Below are positions 1 through 9,355 of a stretch of DNA of 64,000 bases, piece after piece. How positions within the stretch are numbered: the stretch's first letter is position 1; the number at the start of each line of letters is the position of its first letter. A program made the position numbers and the translations under genes. This DNA comes from Chitinophagaceae bacterium UBA7600 (GTDB lineage Bacteria; Bacteroidota; Bacteroidia; Chitinophagales; Chitinophagaceae): assembly GCA_002478885.1 (NCBI GenBank), contig DLKC01000017.1, positions 62,001-126,000 of the forward strand, read 5' to 3'. Under the pieces are notes generated by a model. It worked only from the letters and a program-made list of their open reading frames with translations. It was not told the DNA's origin and made no database searches.

Positions 1-1
1 A

Positions 2-163
2 TTGAATATGGCGCGCAAAGATGCAGGGCTTATGCTGGGTGCAGCAAAAGATGCTGGTGTTAATTTGGCCCTGATTCCTGCTATTGCTGCGGTGATGGAT
101 GAATGGATCAGCCGCGGCCACGGTACTGATGACTGGACCGTTATTGCCAAAAATAGTCTTTGA
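2..163 (+). CDS. NAD(P)-dependent beta-hydroxyacid dehydrogenase, C-terminal fragment
   Basis: The frame is open from the window edge and ends with TGA at 161-163, giving the last 53 residues of a protein whose start lies outside. The segment contains KDAGLMLGAAKDAGV followed by LIPAIAAVMDEWI, the substrate-binding helical end of the 3-hydroxyisobutyrate / 6-phosphogluconate dehydrogenase-like family: a lysine-aspartate pair followed by alternating helices and a short acidic tail. The Rossmann domain is not in the window, so the substrate and cofactor cannot be judged. A right repeat arm begins about 50 bp after the stop. Confidence 0.75.
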   Translation: MNMARKDAGLMLGAAKDAGVNLALIPAIAAVMDEWISRGHGTDDWTVIAKNSL

Positions 164-214
164 GTTTAAAAGATTTTTAGCCGATAATTTTATCTGCTGA
201 ATTACGAACTGAAA

Positions 215-270
215 GCACAAGAGTGCGACGCAAGAACCGATGCTACCTGCACAAAAGCCAGGTGCATAAA
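215..270 (+). repeat. Dispersed repeat, single right arm (E1)
   Basis: A GAGTGCGACGCAAG core near 221-234 is followed by a CGATGC block and an outer end AAAAGCCAGGTGCATAAAA at 252-270. No left arm is visible upstream within the window. It lies between the converging dehydrogenase and acyl-CoA synthetase genes. Confidence 0.8.
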
Positions 271-277
271 AGGCTTT

Positions 278-1969
278 CTAGAAAAAAAACTCAAACGCTC
301 CCTTTATTTCCTGCGAACACTTTTGTGCCTCAATGGCGCGTAATTCAATACGACGAATTTTACCGCTGATGGTTTTCGGCAACTCTTTTACAAACTCGAT
401 GATGCGTGGCGTTTTATAGGAAGCCAGGTTTTTTTTGGCAAACGCGAAAATTTCTTCGGCGATGGCAGCGCCGGGCTCATATGCGTTGCTTAAAACAATG
501 AAAGCCTTTACAACGAAGCCGCGGACCTCGTGCGGACTTGCTACAACAGCCGACTCTACTACAGACTCATGTTCCAATAAAATACTTTCCACTTCAAAAG
601 GGCCAACGCGGTAATCGGAAGTTTTAATAACGTCATCATCCCGGCCGACAAACCAGATGTAGCCATCAGCATCTTTGTATGCCTTGTCGCCGGTATAATA
701 GAGGTCGTGCTTAAACACATCATTCTTTTTTGCACGGTCGCCAAAGTATTCGGTAAAAATGCCATTGGGTTTTGTGCCGGCCGTTCTCACAGTAATATTT
801 CCTTCTTCATCGACCGGCATTTCATCACCATTATCATCAGCAATAACAATGTCGTAAAGAAAAGTAGGCTTTCCCATAGAACCTGGCTTTATTTTATGGC
901 CCGGAAGATTGGCAACCAGCAATGTACTTTCTGTTTGTCCATACCCATCGCGAATGGTTAGGCCTGTTCCTTTCCTCCATGCTTCAATGATCTCGGGATT
1001 CAAAGGTTCTCCGGCTGCCACGCACTCACGAAGATTGAATTTATACGATTTAAGATCTTCAAGTATAAGCATACGTAAGGCTGTTGGCGGCGAGCAAAAT
1101 GTGGTGACTTTATGTTGCTGAATCAAAGCCAGTTGTTCCGCAGCATTAAAACGCCCTTTCTGATAAAACGCGAATACTGTTGCCCCAACACTCCATGGCG
1201 CAAAAAAACTGCTCCACGCAAATTTTGCCCAACCCGGCTGCGATATGTTATAATGCACGTCGCCCTTTCGTAAACCAATCCATGATGCTGTTGTTAAATG
1301 TCCGAGCGGATAGCTCAGGTGTGTATGTGTAACAATTTTCGGCATTCCGGTAGTACCCGAAGTGAAGAATAAAAATAAGGGGTCGCCAGCATTGGTATCG
1401 GCGGCTTCGGCCTCATCGCTTTCCAAAACAATTTCATCAAAGGAAGTCCAACCTTGAGCCGACCCGTTAACAATAATCTTAGTTGTTACCGATTTTCCTA
1501 CGAGCACTTCAGCTTCGTCGATTTTTGCTGCGTTGTCGGCATCTGCAATTACGGCGTCGGGCATTAATTTGCCAAAGCGATAAACAATATCATGCACACT
1601 TAAAATAGTCGCTGCTGGTATTAACCGAAAGCCGCCCTTAACGGAAGTCATTACCGTAAGCCAGTTTTCTGGCAGCAATGGTATTTGTGAATATAAAACA
1701 TGGTTTTGCCGTAATCCTTTTCGGCGCAGCAAATTCAGGAAGCGGTTGCATAAAAGGCTAACCTCGCGAAATGAAAACTGCTTTGTTTGCTCAGCATCTG
1801 TCCACAAGAGCGCAGTCGCATCCGGGTCATCCTTCGCATTTATGTGTTCAAATATTTCCTTGGCCCAATTGAATTTTTTCGGCCTTTTAATTTCCGTTTC
1901 ATAAAGCGATTGAAAATCACCTTTGGCAATGAGATCGCGGCATTCCCTAAACAGTTGCTCCATACTCAT
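278..1969 (-). CDS. AMP-forming acyl-CoA synthetase (medium-chain / ACSM-like)
   Basis: This 563-residue member of the adenylate-forming superfamily should activate a carboxylic acid with ATP and CoA to acyl-CoA, AMP and pyrophosphate in the cytoplasm. The P-loop FFTSGTTGMPK is at residues 201-211, YGQTE at 343-347, TGD at 426-428, the hinge motif VGRDDDVIKTSDYRVGPFEVE at about 441-461, and the catalytic lysine of PKTISGKIRR is K537. Domain order and length fit medium-chain acyl-CoA or acetyl-CoA synthetase-like enzymes. The hinge reads SDYR where many relatives have SGYR. Acid specificity cannot be read from sequence. The start used is the first Met (MSMEQ); the Met two codons later is equally possible. 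It is a single-gene unit whose 3' end faces repeat arm E1. Confidence 0.9.
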   Translation of the reverse strand: MSMEQLFRECRDLIAKGDFQSLYETEIKRPKKFNWAKEIFEHINAKDDPDATALLWTDAEQTKQFSFREVSLLCNRFLNLLRRKGLRQNHVLYSQIPLLPENWLTVMTSVKGGFRLIPAATILSVHDIVYRFGKLMPDAVIADADNAAKIDEAEVLVGKSVTTKIIVNGSAQGWTSFDEIVLESDEAEAADTNAGDPLFLFFTSGTTGMPKIVTHTHLSYPLGHLTTASWIGLRKGDVHYNISQPGWAKFAWSSFFAPWSVGATVFAFYQKGRFNAAEQLALIQQHKVTTFCSPPTALRMLILEDLKSYKFNLRECVAAGEPLNPEIIEAWRKGTGLTIRDGYGQTESTLLVANLPGHKIKPGSMGKPTFLYDIVIADDNGDEMPVDEEGNITVRTAGTKPNGIFTEYFGDRAKKNDVFKHDLYYTGDKAYKDADGYIWFVGRDDDVIKTSDYRVGPFEVESILLEHESVVESAVVASPHEVRGFVVKAFIVLSNAYEPGAAIAEEIFAFAKKNLASYKTPRIIEFVKELPKTISGKIRRIELRAIEAQKCSQEIKGAFEFFF

Positions 1970-2057
1970 ACAACAAGCTTTTATTATTTATAAAAATACG
2001 AAGAACAGTAAATGAAAATATTTAAACGCTGCTTGTTACCATTTCGAATTTTTATTG

Positions 2058-2239
2058 TTTTTGAGCCCGGCAACAGAACATGTATTTAACTTTACTTGCG
2101 TCGCACTCTTCAGCGCCAATTTTTCTATTGAGCAATAGAACAACTGAAGGCATCGGTCACTTGCTGCACAGAATGTTGCGGTACAAGAGTGCGACGCAAC
2201 CAGGCTTAATGCTTTTACAAAAGCCTGTCACCAAAAAAA
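2058..2239. repeat. Dispersed repeat, full left-right pair (E2)
   Basis: The left outer end TTTTTGAGCCCGGC is at 2058-2071 and the left core TTGCGTCGCACTCTT at 2096-2110. The right core GTACAAGAGTGCGACGCAAC is at 2181-2200 and the outer end runs to the A-run ending at 2239. It is about 182 bp and stops five bases before the ATG of the GH95-like gene, so it forms that gene's whole immediate upstream region. Confidence 0.85.
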
Positions 2240-2244
2240 TTATA

Positions 2245-4491
2245 ATGAAAAAACTTTTTGTTCTGCTGCTCTTTCCCTGCATTGTGTTTTCGCAACCGGG
2301 ACCATCGCATAACCTCACCGGCGACACACTCGCCAAACGATGGGACGAAGCAATGCCAATAGGCAATGGCATGCTCGGCGCCTTGATCTGGCAAAAAGAA
2401 AACAAATTGCGTTTAAGTCTTGACTGCGCAGATATTTGGGATGAGCGTGATGCAATAGATCTTTCCAAATTCAATTACCGTTTTGTTCAGCAGCATGTAG
2501 CTACCAATGACTACGATACCGTTCACCAGCTTGGCGACTGGCCTTATGACAATATTGCCTATCCCACAAAACTGCCTGCCGGTGCATTGCAATTTGACTT
2601 AAACAAGCTCGGCAAAGTGCAGCATGTTTCACTGGACATAGCAACAGCTTTATGTAAAGTGGATTTCGAAGACGGAAAACGCATGAACATTTACATACAT
2701 GCAACAGATAATGTCGGCTATTTTGGCTTTGAACATTTTTCTATGGAGGCATTTAATCCAGAACTAATCATTCCAAATTATAATAGTGCTAATACAAAAG
2801 CCGATAACGGCAGTCATTCAGGCGAAGGCCTAGGGGTGCTTGGTTACTCAACAGGCACGGTAACGAAAACAATCAACAGTATCAGGTATCATCAACCAAC
2901 ATACAAAGGCCATTACTACGAAATATTTGTTCAGTGGAAAGCTTTCCCCAACAACAACATCATTGGCGAATGGACCATTACCACTGATAAAATCGCAAAG
3001 CTTCCCGCATTAAACACAACAGCTAAAGAGCCAACCAACTGGCCATCGCATGTGCAATGGTGGAAAAATTTCTGGTCGCAGTCATCGGTCTCCATACCAG
3101 ATGAGCAACTGATGAAGCAGTACTATCTTGAAATGTATAAGCTGGGTTGCGTTTCCCGCCAAGGCGCTCCAGCCATCACTTTGCAGGCCATATGGACTGC
3201 AGACAATGGCAGCCTTCCACCGTGGAAAGGAGATTTTCACCACGACCTTAATACACAGTTAAGTTATTGGCCATGTTATACGGGAAATCATTTGCAGGAA
3301 GCCGTTTCTTATACTGATTGGCTTTGGGCTACGAGCGCAGAAAACAAAAAATATACAAAACAATTTTTCGGTGTTAACGGGCTTGCCGTGCCCGGCGTTA
3401 CTACAATAAGCGGGAACGCAATGGGTGGATGGATACAATATTCTTTGTCTCCATCTGTTTCTTCATGGTTGGCGCAACATTTCTACTGGCAGTGGAAATA
3501 TTCCATGGATAAAAGTTTTCTCGCAGCAAAGGCTTATCCTTACCTGCACGTTGTGGCAAGCTTTATTGAAAAAATCACTTACCTGGAAAATGGTAAAAGA
3601 ATTATCGCGTTAAGTTCAAGCCCGGAGTATCATGATAACAACATCAATGCCTGGTTCACACAATATACCAACTACGATCTTTCTCTGTATAAGTTTGCTT
3701 TGTCGGCTGCAGCAGAAGCAGCAGCTGCGATGAGCAAACCGGAAGAAGCCAAACATTGGAATAGCATTTTAGGCCAGCTTCCCGCATTTGATATCAACGA
3801 AACAGGATTAACTATAGCGCCTGGGCAAAACCTTGATGAATCGCATCGCCACCACGCGCAACTAATGCCCATTTACCCATTGTGCGAACTGGATGCAAAC
3901 AATCAGGCAGACAAAAAAATTATCGATCTTTCCCTTGCATGGCTTAATCAAATGGGCACGAGAGAGTGGTGCGGCTATTCCTTCTCCTGGCTTGCCTGCA
4001 TTTATGCAAGAGCAAAACAGGCTGACAGCGCGGTGAAACAACTGAAAATATTTGCAACCAATTTTTGTTCGGTTAACAGCTTTCATTTAAACGGCGATCA
4101 GCACGGCGGCGAGTATTCCAATTTTACTTACAGGCCATTCACACTTGAAGGCAATTTTGCGTTTGCACAGGGTGTGCACGAAATGCTGCTGCAAAGCAAA
4201 AGCAATTATATTGAAGTGTTTCCCGCGGTGCCGCGAAGCTGGAAAAATGTTTCTTTTACAAACCTGCGCAGTGAAGGAGCTTTCCTAGTTAGCGCGAAAA
4301 AAGAAAACGGCGTACCAACAGAAGTAAAAGTATTCGCAGAACAGGGTGGGTTACTGCACATAAAGCTGCCTTTCAAAACCATGATCGTTGAGAAAGCAAA
4401 TCCGGAAATGATTAAGAGGGGGGGTGATGGAATGATTTCCGTGCAAATGAAAAGGAGCCAGGTGATCTTTTTCAAAAATGGTTATGAATAA
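2245..4491 (+). CDS. Secreted GH95-like glycoside hydrolase (probable alpha-L-fucosidase)
   Basis: The protein has 748 residues with a signal peptide MKKLFVLLLFPCIVFSQ. ATG 2245 is chosen because the 55 extra codons upstream are made of repeat E2. Family features are an N-terminal AMPIGNGMLGA motif (about residues 36-46), the (alpha/alpha)6-barrel motif HHDLNTQLSYW (about 332-342), and the GH95-type C-terminus EGNFAFAQGVHEMLLQS (about 635-651) followed by the FPAVPRSW segment and a beta-domain. GH95 enzymes remove alpha-1,2-linked L-fucose (or galactose) by inversion. A GH29 fucosidase lies 2.2 kb downstream on the other strand, which supports a fucoside-degrading role in the periplasm or outside the cell. 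Exact linkage specificity is unproven. Confidence 0.8.
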   Translation: MKKLFVLLLFPCIVFSQPGPSHNLTGDTLAKRWDEAMPIGNGMLGALIWQKENKLRLSLDCADIWDERDAIDLSKFNYRFVQQHVATNDYDTVHQLGDWPYDNIAYPTKLPAGALQFDLNKLGKVQHVSLDIATALCKVDFEDGKRMNIYIHATDNVGYFGFEHFSMEAFNPELIIPNYNSANTKADNGSHSGEGLGVLGYSTGTVTKTINSIRYHQPTYKGHYYEIFVQWKAFPNNNIIGEWTITTDKIAKLPALNTTAKEPTNWPSHVQWWKNFWSQSSVSIPDEQLMKQYYLEMYKLGCVSRQGAPAITLQAIWTADNGSLPPWKGDFHHDLNTQLSYWPCYTGNHLQEAVSYTDWLWATSAENKKYTKQFFGVNGLAVPGVTTISGNAMGGWIQYSLSPSVSSWLAQHFYWQWKYSMDKSFLAAKAYPYLHVVASFIEKITYLENGKRIIALSSSPEYHDNNINAWFTQYTNYDLSLYKFALSAAAEAAAAMSKPEEAKHWNSILGQLPAFDINETGLTIAPGQNLDESHRHHAQLMPIYPLCELDANNQADKKIIDLSLAWLNQMGTREWCGYSFSWLACIYARAKQADSAVKQLKIFATNFCSVNSFHLNGDQHGGEYSNFTYRPFTLEGNFAFAQGVHEMLLQSKSNYIEVFPAVPRSWKNVSFTNLRSEGAFLVSAKKENGVPTEVKVFAEQGGLLHIKLPFKTMIVEKANPEMIKRGGDGMISVQMKRSQVIFFKNGYE

Positions 4492-4495
4492 CTTT

Positions 4496-4547
4496 GTTAC
4501 CGGCAGCGGGATATATGGCATCGCCGGTTGTGTCACTCCCTTCAACA
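4496..4547 (+). repeat. Dispersed repeat, single left arm, variant dialect (E3)
   Basis: GTTACCGGC outer end at 4496-4504, then GGCATCGCC at 4518-4526, and the variant core TTGTGTCACTCCCTT at 4528-4542. A decayed right-arm-like stretch may follow to about 4582. Together with E4 it brackets the single gene 4625-5686. Confidence 0.7.
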
Positions 4548-4624
4548 TTCTGAAGTTCCATCGGCGACGGGCATTTGCCAATGCTCGTTTATTGATTTAA
4601 ATTTATGCGACCAAACTGGAATTC

Positions 4625-5686
4625 ATGAGATCATTTATCAGCCCTTTGATCATACTTCTGCTTTTATTTTACGTGCCTGCAAAGGCGCAGAGTTTTACAA
4701 AAATCAGCACCGCAGTATTATTACAAAAGGCCGCTACCGATGGCACAACATTTTTAAACAGCTCCCCGCAAAAGCAATTATATTATGCATTGCCGCTTAT
4801 TGATAGCACTGCAGCGGTAAAACTTGCACTGCAAAGTGCCGAGGGCAAAATTGATTTTGTTTCTATCGACAACTACCCCGATTATGTTTTTGCTATAGGA
4901 CTGCAATGCAGGAACTATGCGTTGAAAAATATTCTGCTGCATGAGATAGACAAATACGATAGCAAATGCACCGAAAATATTCTGCGTAGCCAAATGACAA
5001 TTGCCGACTACAGGGTTAGTCAAATGAATTATAGTTATGAATACGACCAAACATTGCGTGCCGCTATCTACAGGCAGGTTGATAAAAACGATACAGCACT
5101 ATTCAACAAAGCTATTGAAGAATATAAATATTGGGGACTTCTGAACCGTGGTTATAACGATACCATTCTTAACCCTAGCGGACAACCATTTTCCATCAAA
5201 AAAAAGGAATTTGATCCTTGCCTTCTCGCTTCTGAAATTAATGCTGGCTTCTGGCGAACTTGTATTTACTGGATGACCGGAAATGACACTTATAATTTTG
5301 ATAACGACAAACTGAATGAAAATTATAAAAGAACAGGGAGGCAGCCGGGCAACATTAAAAATCCTGCGGACCTAAAAGATTTTGTCAGGCCGGGCAAGAG
5401 AAAGAGCATTACCCTAAACGCCTCATATAACGATCTTGCATCAATCGATTTTGACAGCGAGCCAGAATTAAAGGCAAAGCTGGACGAATGCAGAACAAAA
5501 AAACTTTGGGAAATAATCATTTATACCAACGGTAGCAAAGGCTTGCTTTATATGAATTACATCGACCAGGTGAAGGTGCAGTTCAATGAACAACCTGTTG
5601 CCATCACTAATGTTTACCTGCTCGAACTTAAAGCTGATAAAACGATCAACATTTCTACAATTAACTACCGTGACCGATACTATTAA
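4625..5686 (+). CDS. Secreted protein of unknown function
   Basis: The protein has 353 residues with a clear signal peptide (MRSFISPLIILLLLFYVPAKAQ) predicting export; there is no lipobox. I do not recognise the family. Visible features are a mixed alpha/beta composition, about five cysteines spread through the chain (for example in GLQCRNYAL and KCTENIL), many Tyr/Asn residues, and no repeated units or transmembrane helix after the signal. It follows the GH95-like gene on the same strand after 133 bp, so co-expression is possible, but repeat arm E3 lies between them. It sits alone between a variant left arm and a variant right arm, the only place where two variant arms face each other. Confidence 0.75.
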   Translation: MRSFISPLIILLLLFYVPAKAQSFTKISTAVLLQKAATDGTTFLNSSPQKQLYYALPLIDSTAAVKLALQSAEGKIDFVSIDNYPDYVFAIGLQCRNYALKNILLHEIDKYDSKCTENILRSQMTIADYRVSQMNYSYEYDQTLRAAIYRQVDKNDTALFNKAIEEYKYWGLLNRGYNDTILNPSGQPFSIKKKEFDPCLLASEINAGFWRTCIYWMTGNDTYNFDNDKLNENYKRTGRQPGNIKNPADLKDFVRPGKRKSITLNASYNDLASIDFDSEPELKAKLDECRTKKLWEIIIYTNGSKGLLYMNYIDQVKVQFNEQPVAITNVYLLELKADKTINISTINYRDRYY

Positions 5687-5721
5687 GAACAGTATGTTTC
5701 CAAAGACGAGTAAAGTGCAAG

Positions 5722-5779
5722 GCGCACAAGTGAGTGACACAACGATGCTGATTGATGCACCAAAGCCGGTGACAAAAAG
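5722..5779 (+). repeat. Dispersed repeat, single right arm, variant dialect (E4)
   Basis: Variant core CAAGTGAGTGACACAA at 5727-5742, then two GATGC blocks, then the outer end AAAGCCGGTGACAAAAAG. It ends at the base before the stop codon of the following minus-strand lipoprotein gene. Confidence 0.8.
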
Positions 5780-6649
5780 TTACCGCATCACCGCCGTAAA
5801 TTCACCGTCTTTTATTTGGCTGACAATATTATTCCAGTCAACTGTTGTTCCGCTGAAATGGCCTTTAATAATTTTTGTTGTTTCGTCGTAACTATTAATG
5901 GTAAGGCTTACTGTCGCGCCGGTGGAGAGCGGGATCAATCCACCGCCGGCGCAGTTAAGACAGGCATCGCTAAAGGTTTTGAAGACGATACCAGTTGGCG
6001 CATCATCGGTACTGTAATTACCAGGTTTAATAACACCCGAAGGCAAGCCAATATTGATCATGAACGTGGAATCGCCGGGCTGTTGTGCAGGTTTGGTCGC
6101 AAGCACAAGTACTTTTAGCGTGCCGAGTTCAAGCAAATAATTATTTTCAAAAAGCCCCTTATAAGTAATACCTGAACGGCCGTCGGTAAATTTCCAGTTA
6201 TTGTTATCGATTGGCAACAGAGGGTGCAATTCAGCGCTGTCGTGAACACTGATACTGAATGCACATTCGCTGGTATCAAAATACACTGCAAAGCCTGTAA
6301 CTGCTTTATTCAGCGGAACACCTTTTGTGTGAAGTTTTACCGTATTAATACCGGTATTTACAAAAACTCCTGAGCCGGAAAAACTCAAGCCATTTTGTTC
6401 ATTTGTGGAAATGGTATATTGGCCGGGCTTGGTAACGTTTACTTTTACCTCAACATACGCGGTATCGGAACCCGGTACAATGCCATTGTAAAATGTTCCG
6501 TGCACAATTTCGTTAAAGCAAATTCCTGATGAATCTTTTAAAGTTCCTCTGGCTATACCGCCATCGGGCAACTCTTTCTGGCAGCCGGTATAACACAAAC
6601 TGGCAATAAGCAAAAACAACAACGCAACATATGCAACAGGCTTGATCAT
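5780..6649 (-). CDS. Putative lipoprotein of unknown function
   Basis: The protein has 289 residues. The N-terminus MIKPVAYVALLFLLIASLCYTGCQKE is a hydrophobic signal ending in YTGC, a plausible though imperfect lipobox, so attachment to a membrane is likely. The remainder is Gly/Thr/Ser-rich and looks all-beta, ending in a pattern (GHFSGTTVDWN, then IKDGEFTAVMR) often seen at the end of small Bacteroidota beta-barrel or calycin-like lipoproteins. I do not assign a named family. It lies directly downstream of the GH29 fucosidase (17 bp gap, same strand), so the two probably form one transcript and the lipoprotein may be a surface accessory. Its stop codon touches repeat arm E4. Confidence 0.75.
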   Translation of the reverse strand: MIKPVAYVALLFLLIASLCYTGCQKELPDGGIARGTLKDSSGICFNEIVHGTFYNGIVPGSDTAYVEVKVNVTKPGQYTISTNEQNGLSFSGSGVFVNTGINTVKLHTKGVPLNKAVTGFAVYFDTSECAFSISVHDSAELHPLLPIDNNNWKFTDGRSGITYKGLFENNYLLELGTLKVLVLATKPAQQPGDSTFMINIGLPSGVIKPGNYSTDDAPTGIVFKTFSDACLNCAGGGLIPLSTGATVSLTINSYDETTKIIKGHFSGTTVDWNNIVSQIKDGEFTAVMR

Positions 6650-6666
6650 CTTATATTGTTGGTTAT

Positions 6667-8094
6667 TCAGTTCTTTTCAACCAGTGCATCGTCAATTTTA
6701 TACACTTCTATTTCGCTGATCAATGGAGCAGCTTTAGCCTCGGTTATAGTAATGCGAACAGCGCTTACATGTTGAGAAGGGAAAGTGAGAATACGTTTTT
6801 TGCCGATCGTGGTTCCCTTTATTTCCTTTACCGTGTTAGAGCCATCAATTAATTCAACTCTAAACCCAGCCACACGCTGACCGTATGCGATGGCTTCTTT
6901 CAGCACGATACAGTTTACGTCTGCACCGTTGCTAAAACGCAGCCAGTAAGCAGTGCTTTTGATGTCGATGTTTTTCTCAAATGTTTTGTCATCGCCGTCG
7001 GCAAAATATTGCTTCTTAAACAGGGTGTTGTCGTAGAATGTTTCTTTTGTTGCTTTTGCTGCAAAATTGTTTCTAAAATTTTCATCGAGCAATTTGCGGA
7101 AGCCAACAAGCGAAGCGCTATCGTGCTCATTGAACAAACCTCTTCTGTCGGGGGGCACATTAAGTAACAGGTTTGAGCCACGACCAACACTCTTAAGGTA
7201 CAAATCAAATAACTGTTCAGCCGTTTTTACCTTTTCATCTTCAGCCGTGTGATAAAACCAACCGGGTCTTATGCTTACATCGCATTCTGAAGGGATCCAA
7301 TTTTTTCCATTCCTGTTGCCGCTGTTCAATGTATCGGTTGAGGGACCACCTGCGCCGCGGCTAAAGCCTGCGGTATCAAGCAGATTCCAGTTAGTTGTTC
7401 CTGCAAAACCGCTTTCATTTCCAACCCATCTTATATCGGGGCCAATATCACTGAACACAGGAGTATTTGGTGCTATGCTCCTCATTGTTTGCTCAAAACG
7501 GTGCCAATCGTATACTTGTCTTTTCCCGTTGGGTCCTTCGCCATTGGCGCCATCCCACCAAAATTCAAACAAAGGGCCGTAGCGGCTTACAACCTCCTTC
7601 ATCATGTTGATGAAAACATCGTTGTAAGCATCTGTACCATAATCCGGATGATTGCGATCCCACGGAGATAAATAAATGCCGAGTTCCAGTTTATATTCTT
7701 TGCTGGCATCACTTAATTCTTTCAGCACATCGCCCTTGCCATCTTTCCATTTGCTTTGGGCTACGGTATGTTTTGAGTATTGGCTTGGCCACAAACAAAA
7801 ACCATCATGATGTTTTGCGGTGATGATGATACCTTTTGCACCTGCCGCCTTTGCAATGCGGCACCATTGCCTGCAATCAAGGCCGGTAGGGTTGAACATG
7901 TCTTCTGTTTCGGTGCCTTTGCCCCATTCAAGGTCTGTAAATGTATTCGGGCCAAAATGTGTGAAGAGATAAAAGTCCAGTCCTTCCCATTTCATCTGGC
8001 GGGCTGATGGAACAGGTCCGTGCGGTTTTTCGGTTTGGGCGATCAGGTAATTAGTGCAGTTCAGTAAAACGATTAAGGTTAGAAGTTTTTTCAT
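6667..8094 (-). CDS. GH29 alpha-L-fucosidase
   Basis: The protein has 475 residues with a signal peptide (MKKLLTLIVLLNCTNYLIAQ). The catalytic TIM barrel shows FTHFGPNTF near residue 44, KHHDGFCLWPS at 94-104, and the family nucleophile region FEFWWDG with nucleophile candidate D181. A C-terminal F5/8-type discoidin-like beta-sandwich (about 360-470) may bind sugar. GH29 enzymes hydrolyse alpha-L-fucosides with retention. The WWDG form and length resemble the subgroup acting on branched alpha-1,3/1,4-fucosides, but that is inference. It is first in a two-gene unit with the lipoprotein and near the GH95-like enzyme. Confidence 0.9.
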   Translation of the reverse strand: MKKLLTLIVLLNCTNYLIAQTEKPHGPVPSARQMKWEGLDFYLFTHFGPNTFTDLEWGKGTETEDMFNPTGLDCRQWCRIAKAAGAKGIIITAKHHDGFCLWPSQYSKHTVAQSKWKDGKGDVLKELSDASKEYKLELGIYLSPWDRNHPDYGTDAYNDVFINMMKEVVSRYGPLFEFWWDGANGEGPNGKRQVYDWHRFEQTMRSIAPNTPVFSDIGPDIRWVGNESGFAGTTNWNLLDTAGFSRGAGGPSTDTLNSGNRNGKNWIPSECDVSIRPGWFYHTAEDEKVKTAEQLFDLYLKSVGRGSNLLLNVPPDRRGLFNEHDSASLVGFRKLLDENFRNNFAAKATKETFYDNTLFKKQYFADGDDKTFEKNIDIKSTAYWLRFSNGADVNCIVLKEAIAYGQRVAGFRVELIDGSNTVKEIKGTTIGKKRILTFPSQHVSAVRITITEAKAAPLISEIEVYKIDDALVEKN

Positions 8095-8140
8095 GCCCTA
8101 AATTTAACCTTAAGTTTTTACAGATTGATTGCACGGGAAT

Positions 8141-8199
8141 TTTTTTATGAGCCCTGCTACAATAAATATAGCATCGCCTGTTGCGTCGCACACTTCGGC
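8141..8199 (+). repeat. Dispersed repeat, single left arm (E5)
   Basis: Outer end TTTTTTATGAGCCCTGC from 8141, GCATCGCC at 8171-8178, core TTGCGTCGCACACTT at 8181-8195. It lies between the 5' end of the GH29 gene and the 3' end of the monooxygenase gene. Confidence 0.85.
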
Positions 8200-8205
8200 T
8201 TATGG

Positions 8206-9243
8206 TTAGTTGTTCGGCAAGGCTTTTCTCACCGCAGGTGCAACAACATTACCAAACAATTCTATTGCATGCATCATCTGGCCGTGTGGTAAAGTACCCA
8301 CGCTAAACTGCACCATAAACCTTGTGTTGCCAAAGAGCTCGTGCTCATATAAAATTTTATCGATCACCTGTTGCGGGCTGCCAACAAGCAACGCGCCTTT
8401 GGGATTGCGCATAAATTCAAATTGCTCTTTTGTTGTAGGCGGCCAGCCACGCTCACGACCAATTTTCGACATTACCGAAGCATACACCGGGAAGAATTCG
8501 TCTGCCGCCTGTTGTGAATTGTCCGCTATAAATGCATGCGAGTTTATGCATATTTCCAGTTTGGAAATGTCATGCCCTGCCTTTGCATATTCATCGCGGT
8601 AGAAATCGGTATAAGGGCCGAATTGTTCAGGCTTTCCTCCAATGATCGCAATGGTAAGGGGCAAACCAAGTCTGGCTGCACGCTGAACGGAAGCCGGAGT
8701 TCCCCCGATGGCGACCCAAATAGGCAGCTTTTCATGAAAAGGTCTTGGGTATATCCCCAAATCATTGATTGCTGCGCGATGTTTTCCTTTCCAGGTAACT
8801 TTTTCGCTTTCGTTGATTGCGACAAGCAGCCGAAGTTTCTCATCAAACAAGGTATCATAATCCTGTAGATCGTAACCAAACAATGGAAATGACTCTATAA
8901 AAGATCCGCGGCCCGCCATGATTTCAGCCCTCCCGCCCGATATAAGATCAAGTGTTGCGAATTGTTGAAATACTCTAACGGGATCATCTGAACTCAGCAC
9001 TGAAACAGCACTGGACAGCCTGATGTTTTTTGTTCTTGCCGCAGCTGCGGCCAATAAAGTTGCCGGAGAAGAAACAAGATAATCGGGACGGTGATGCTCA
9101 CCGATGGCGAACACATCGAGGCCAAGTTGGTCTGCGAGTTCAACCTCTTCAAGTAAATTCTGAAAGCGCTGGTAGGGGCTGATCATTTTCCCCGTTCTTG
9201 GATCGGGCGTTAGTTCTACGAAAGTGCTTATTCCTAGTTGCAT
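8206..9243 (-). CDS. Luciferase-like (LLM class) flavin-dependent oxidoreductase
   Basis: The protein has 345 residues. The start MQLGIST at 9243 is preferred over a 15-codon longer frame because an exact -7 box lies at 9252-9259, leaving almost no leader. Family features are an N-terminal LGISTFVEL strand, the [13 protein letters not shown] flavin-site region near residue 50, [16 protein letters not shown] near 100, and a C-terminal [18 protein letters not shown]. Such enzymes use FMNH2 or F420 to oxidise varied substrates; substrate and partner reductase cannot be told from the sequence. It is a single-gene unit: E5 lies at its 3' end and a decayed arm-like stretch upstream at 9314-9356. 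Confidence 0.85.
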   Translation of the reverse strand: MQLGISTFVELTPDPRTGKMISPYQRFQNLLEEVELADQLGLDVFAIGEHHRPDYLVSSPATLLAAAAARTKNIRLSSAVSVLSSDDPVRVFQQFATLDLISGGRAEIMAGRGSFIESFPLFGYDLQDYDTLFDEKLRLLVAINESEKVTWKGKHRAAINDLGIYPRPFHEKLPIWVAIGGTPASVQRAARLGLPLTIAIIGGKPEQFGPYTDFYRDEYAKAGHDISKLEICINSHAFIADNSQQAADEFFPVYASVMSKIGRERGWPPTTKEQFEFMRNPKGALLVGSPQQVIDKILYEHELFGNTRFMVQFSVGTLPHGQMMHAIELFGNVVAPAVRKALPNN

Positions 9244-9251
9244 AATGTGTG

Positions 9252-9259
9252 CAAAGGTA
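9252..9259 (-). promoter_or_regulatory. -7 box TACCTTTG of the monooxygenase gene
   Basis: An exact Bacteroidota -7 consensus (TAnnTTTG) on the minus strand, eight bases ahead of ATG 9243. The short spacing predicts a near-leaderless transcript and decides the start codon. Confidence 0.65.
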
Positions 9260-9269
9260 AGTGTGCGGC

Positions 9270-9302
9270 AAAAGCAAACGGCCAGCATGTGTATGCTGAC
9301 CG
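9270..9302 (-). terminator. Rho-independent terminator after the DUF885 gene
   Basis: A ten-base stem CGGTCAGCAT / ATGCTGGCCG (one G-T pair) with an ACAC loop, followed on the minus strand by a T-rich tail (TTTGCTTTT). It lies about 55 bp past the DUF885 stop. Confidence 0.7.
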
Positions 9303-9355
9303 CTATTTATAAAGTCTACGAGTGTGATCCCAGATCGTTCGTCCCGGACACCAAA

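Noticed and set aside
2080..2244. A 55-codon extension of the GH95-like gene
   Set aside because: It consists of repeat E2; the ATG at 2245 begins a normal signal peptide.
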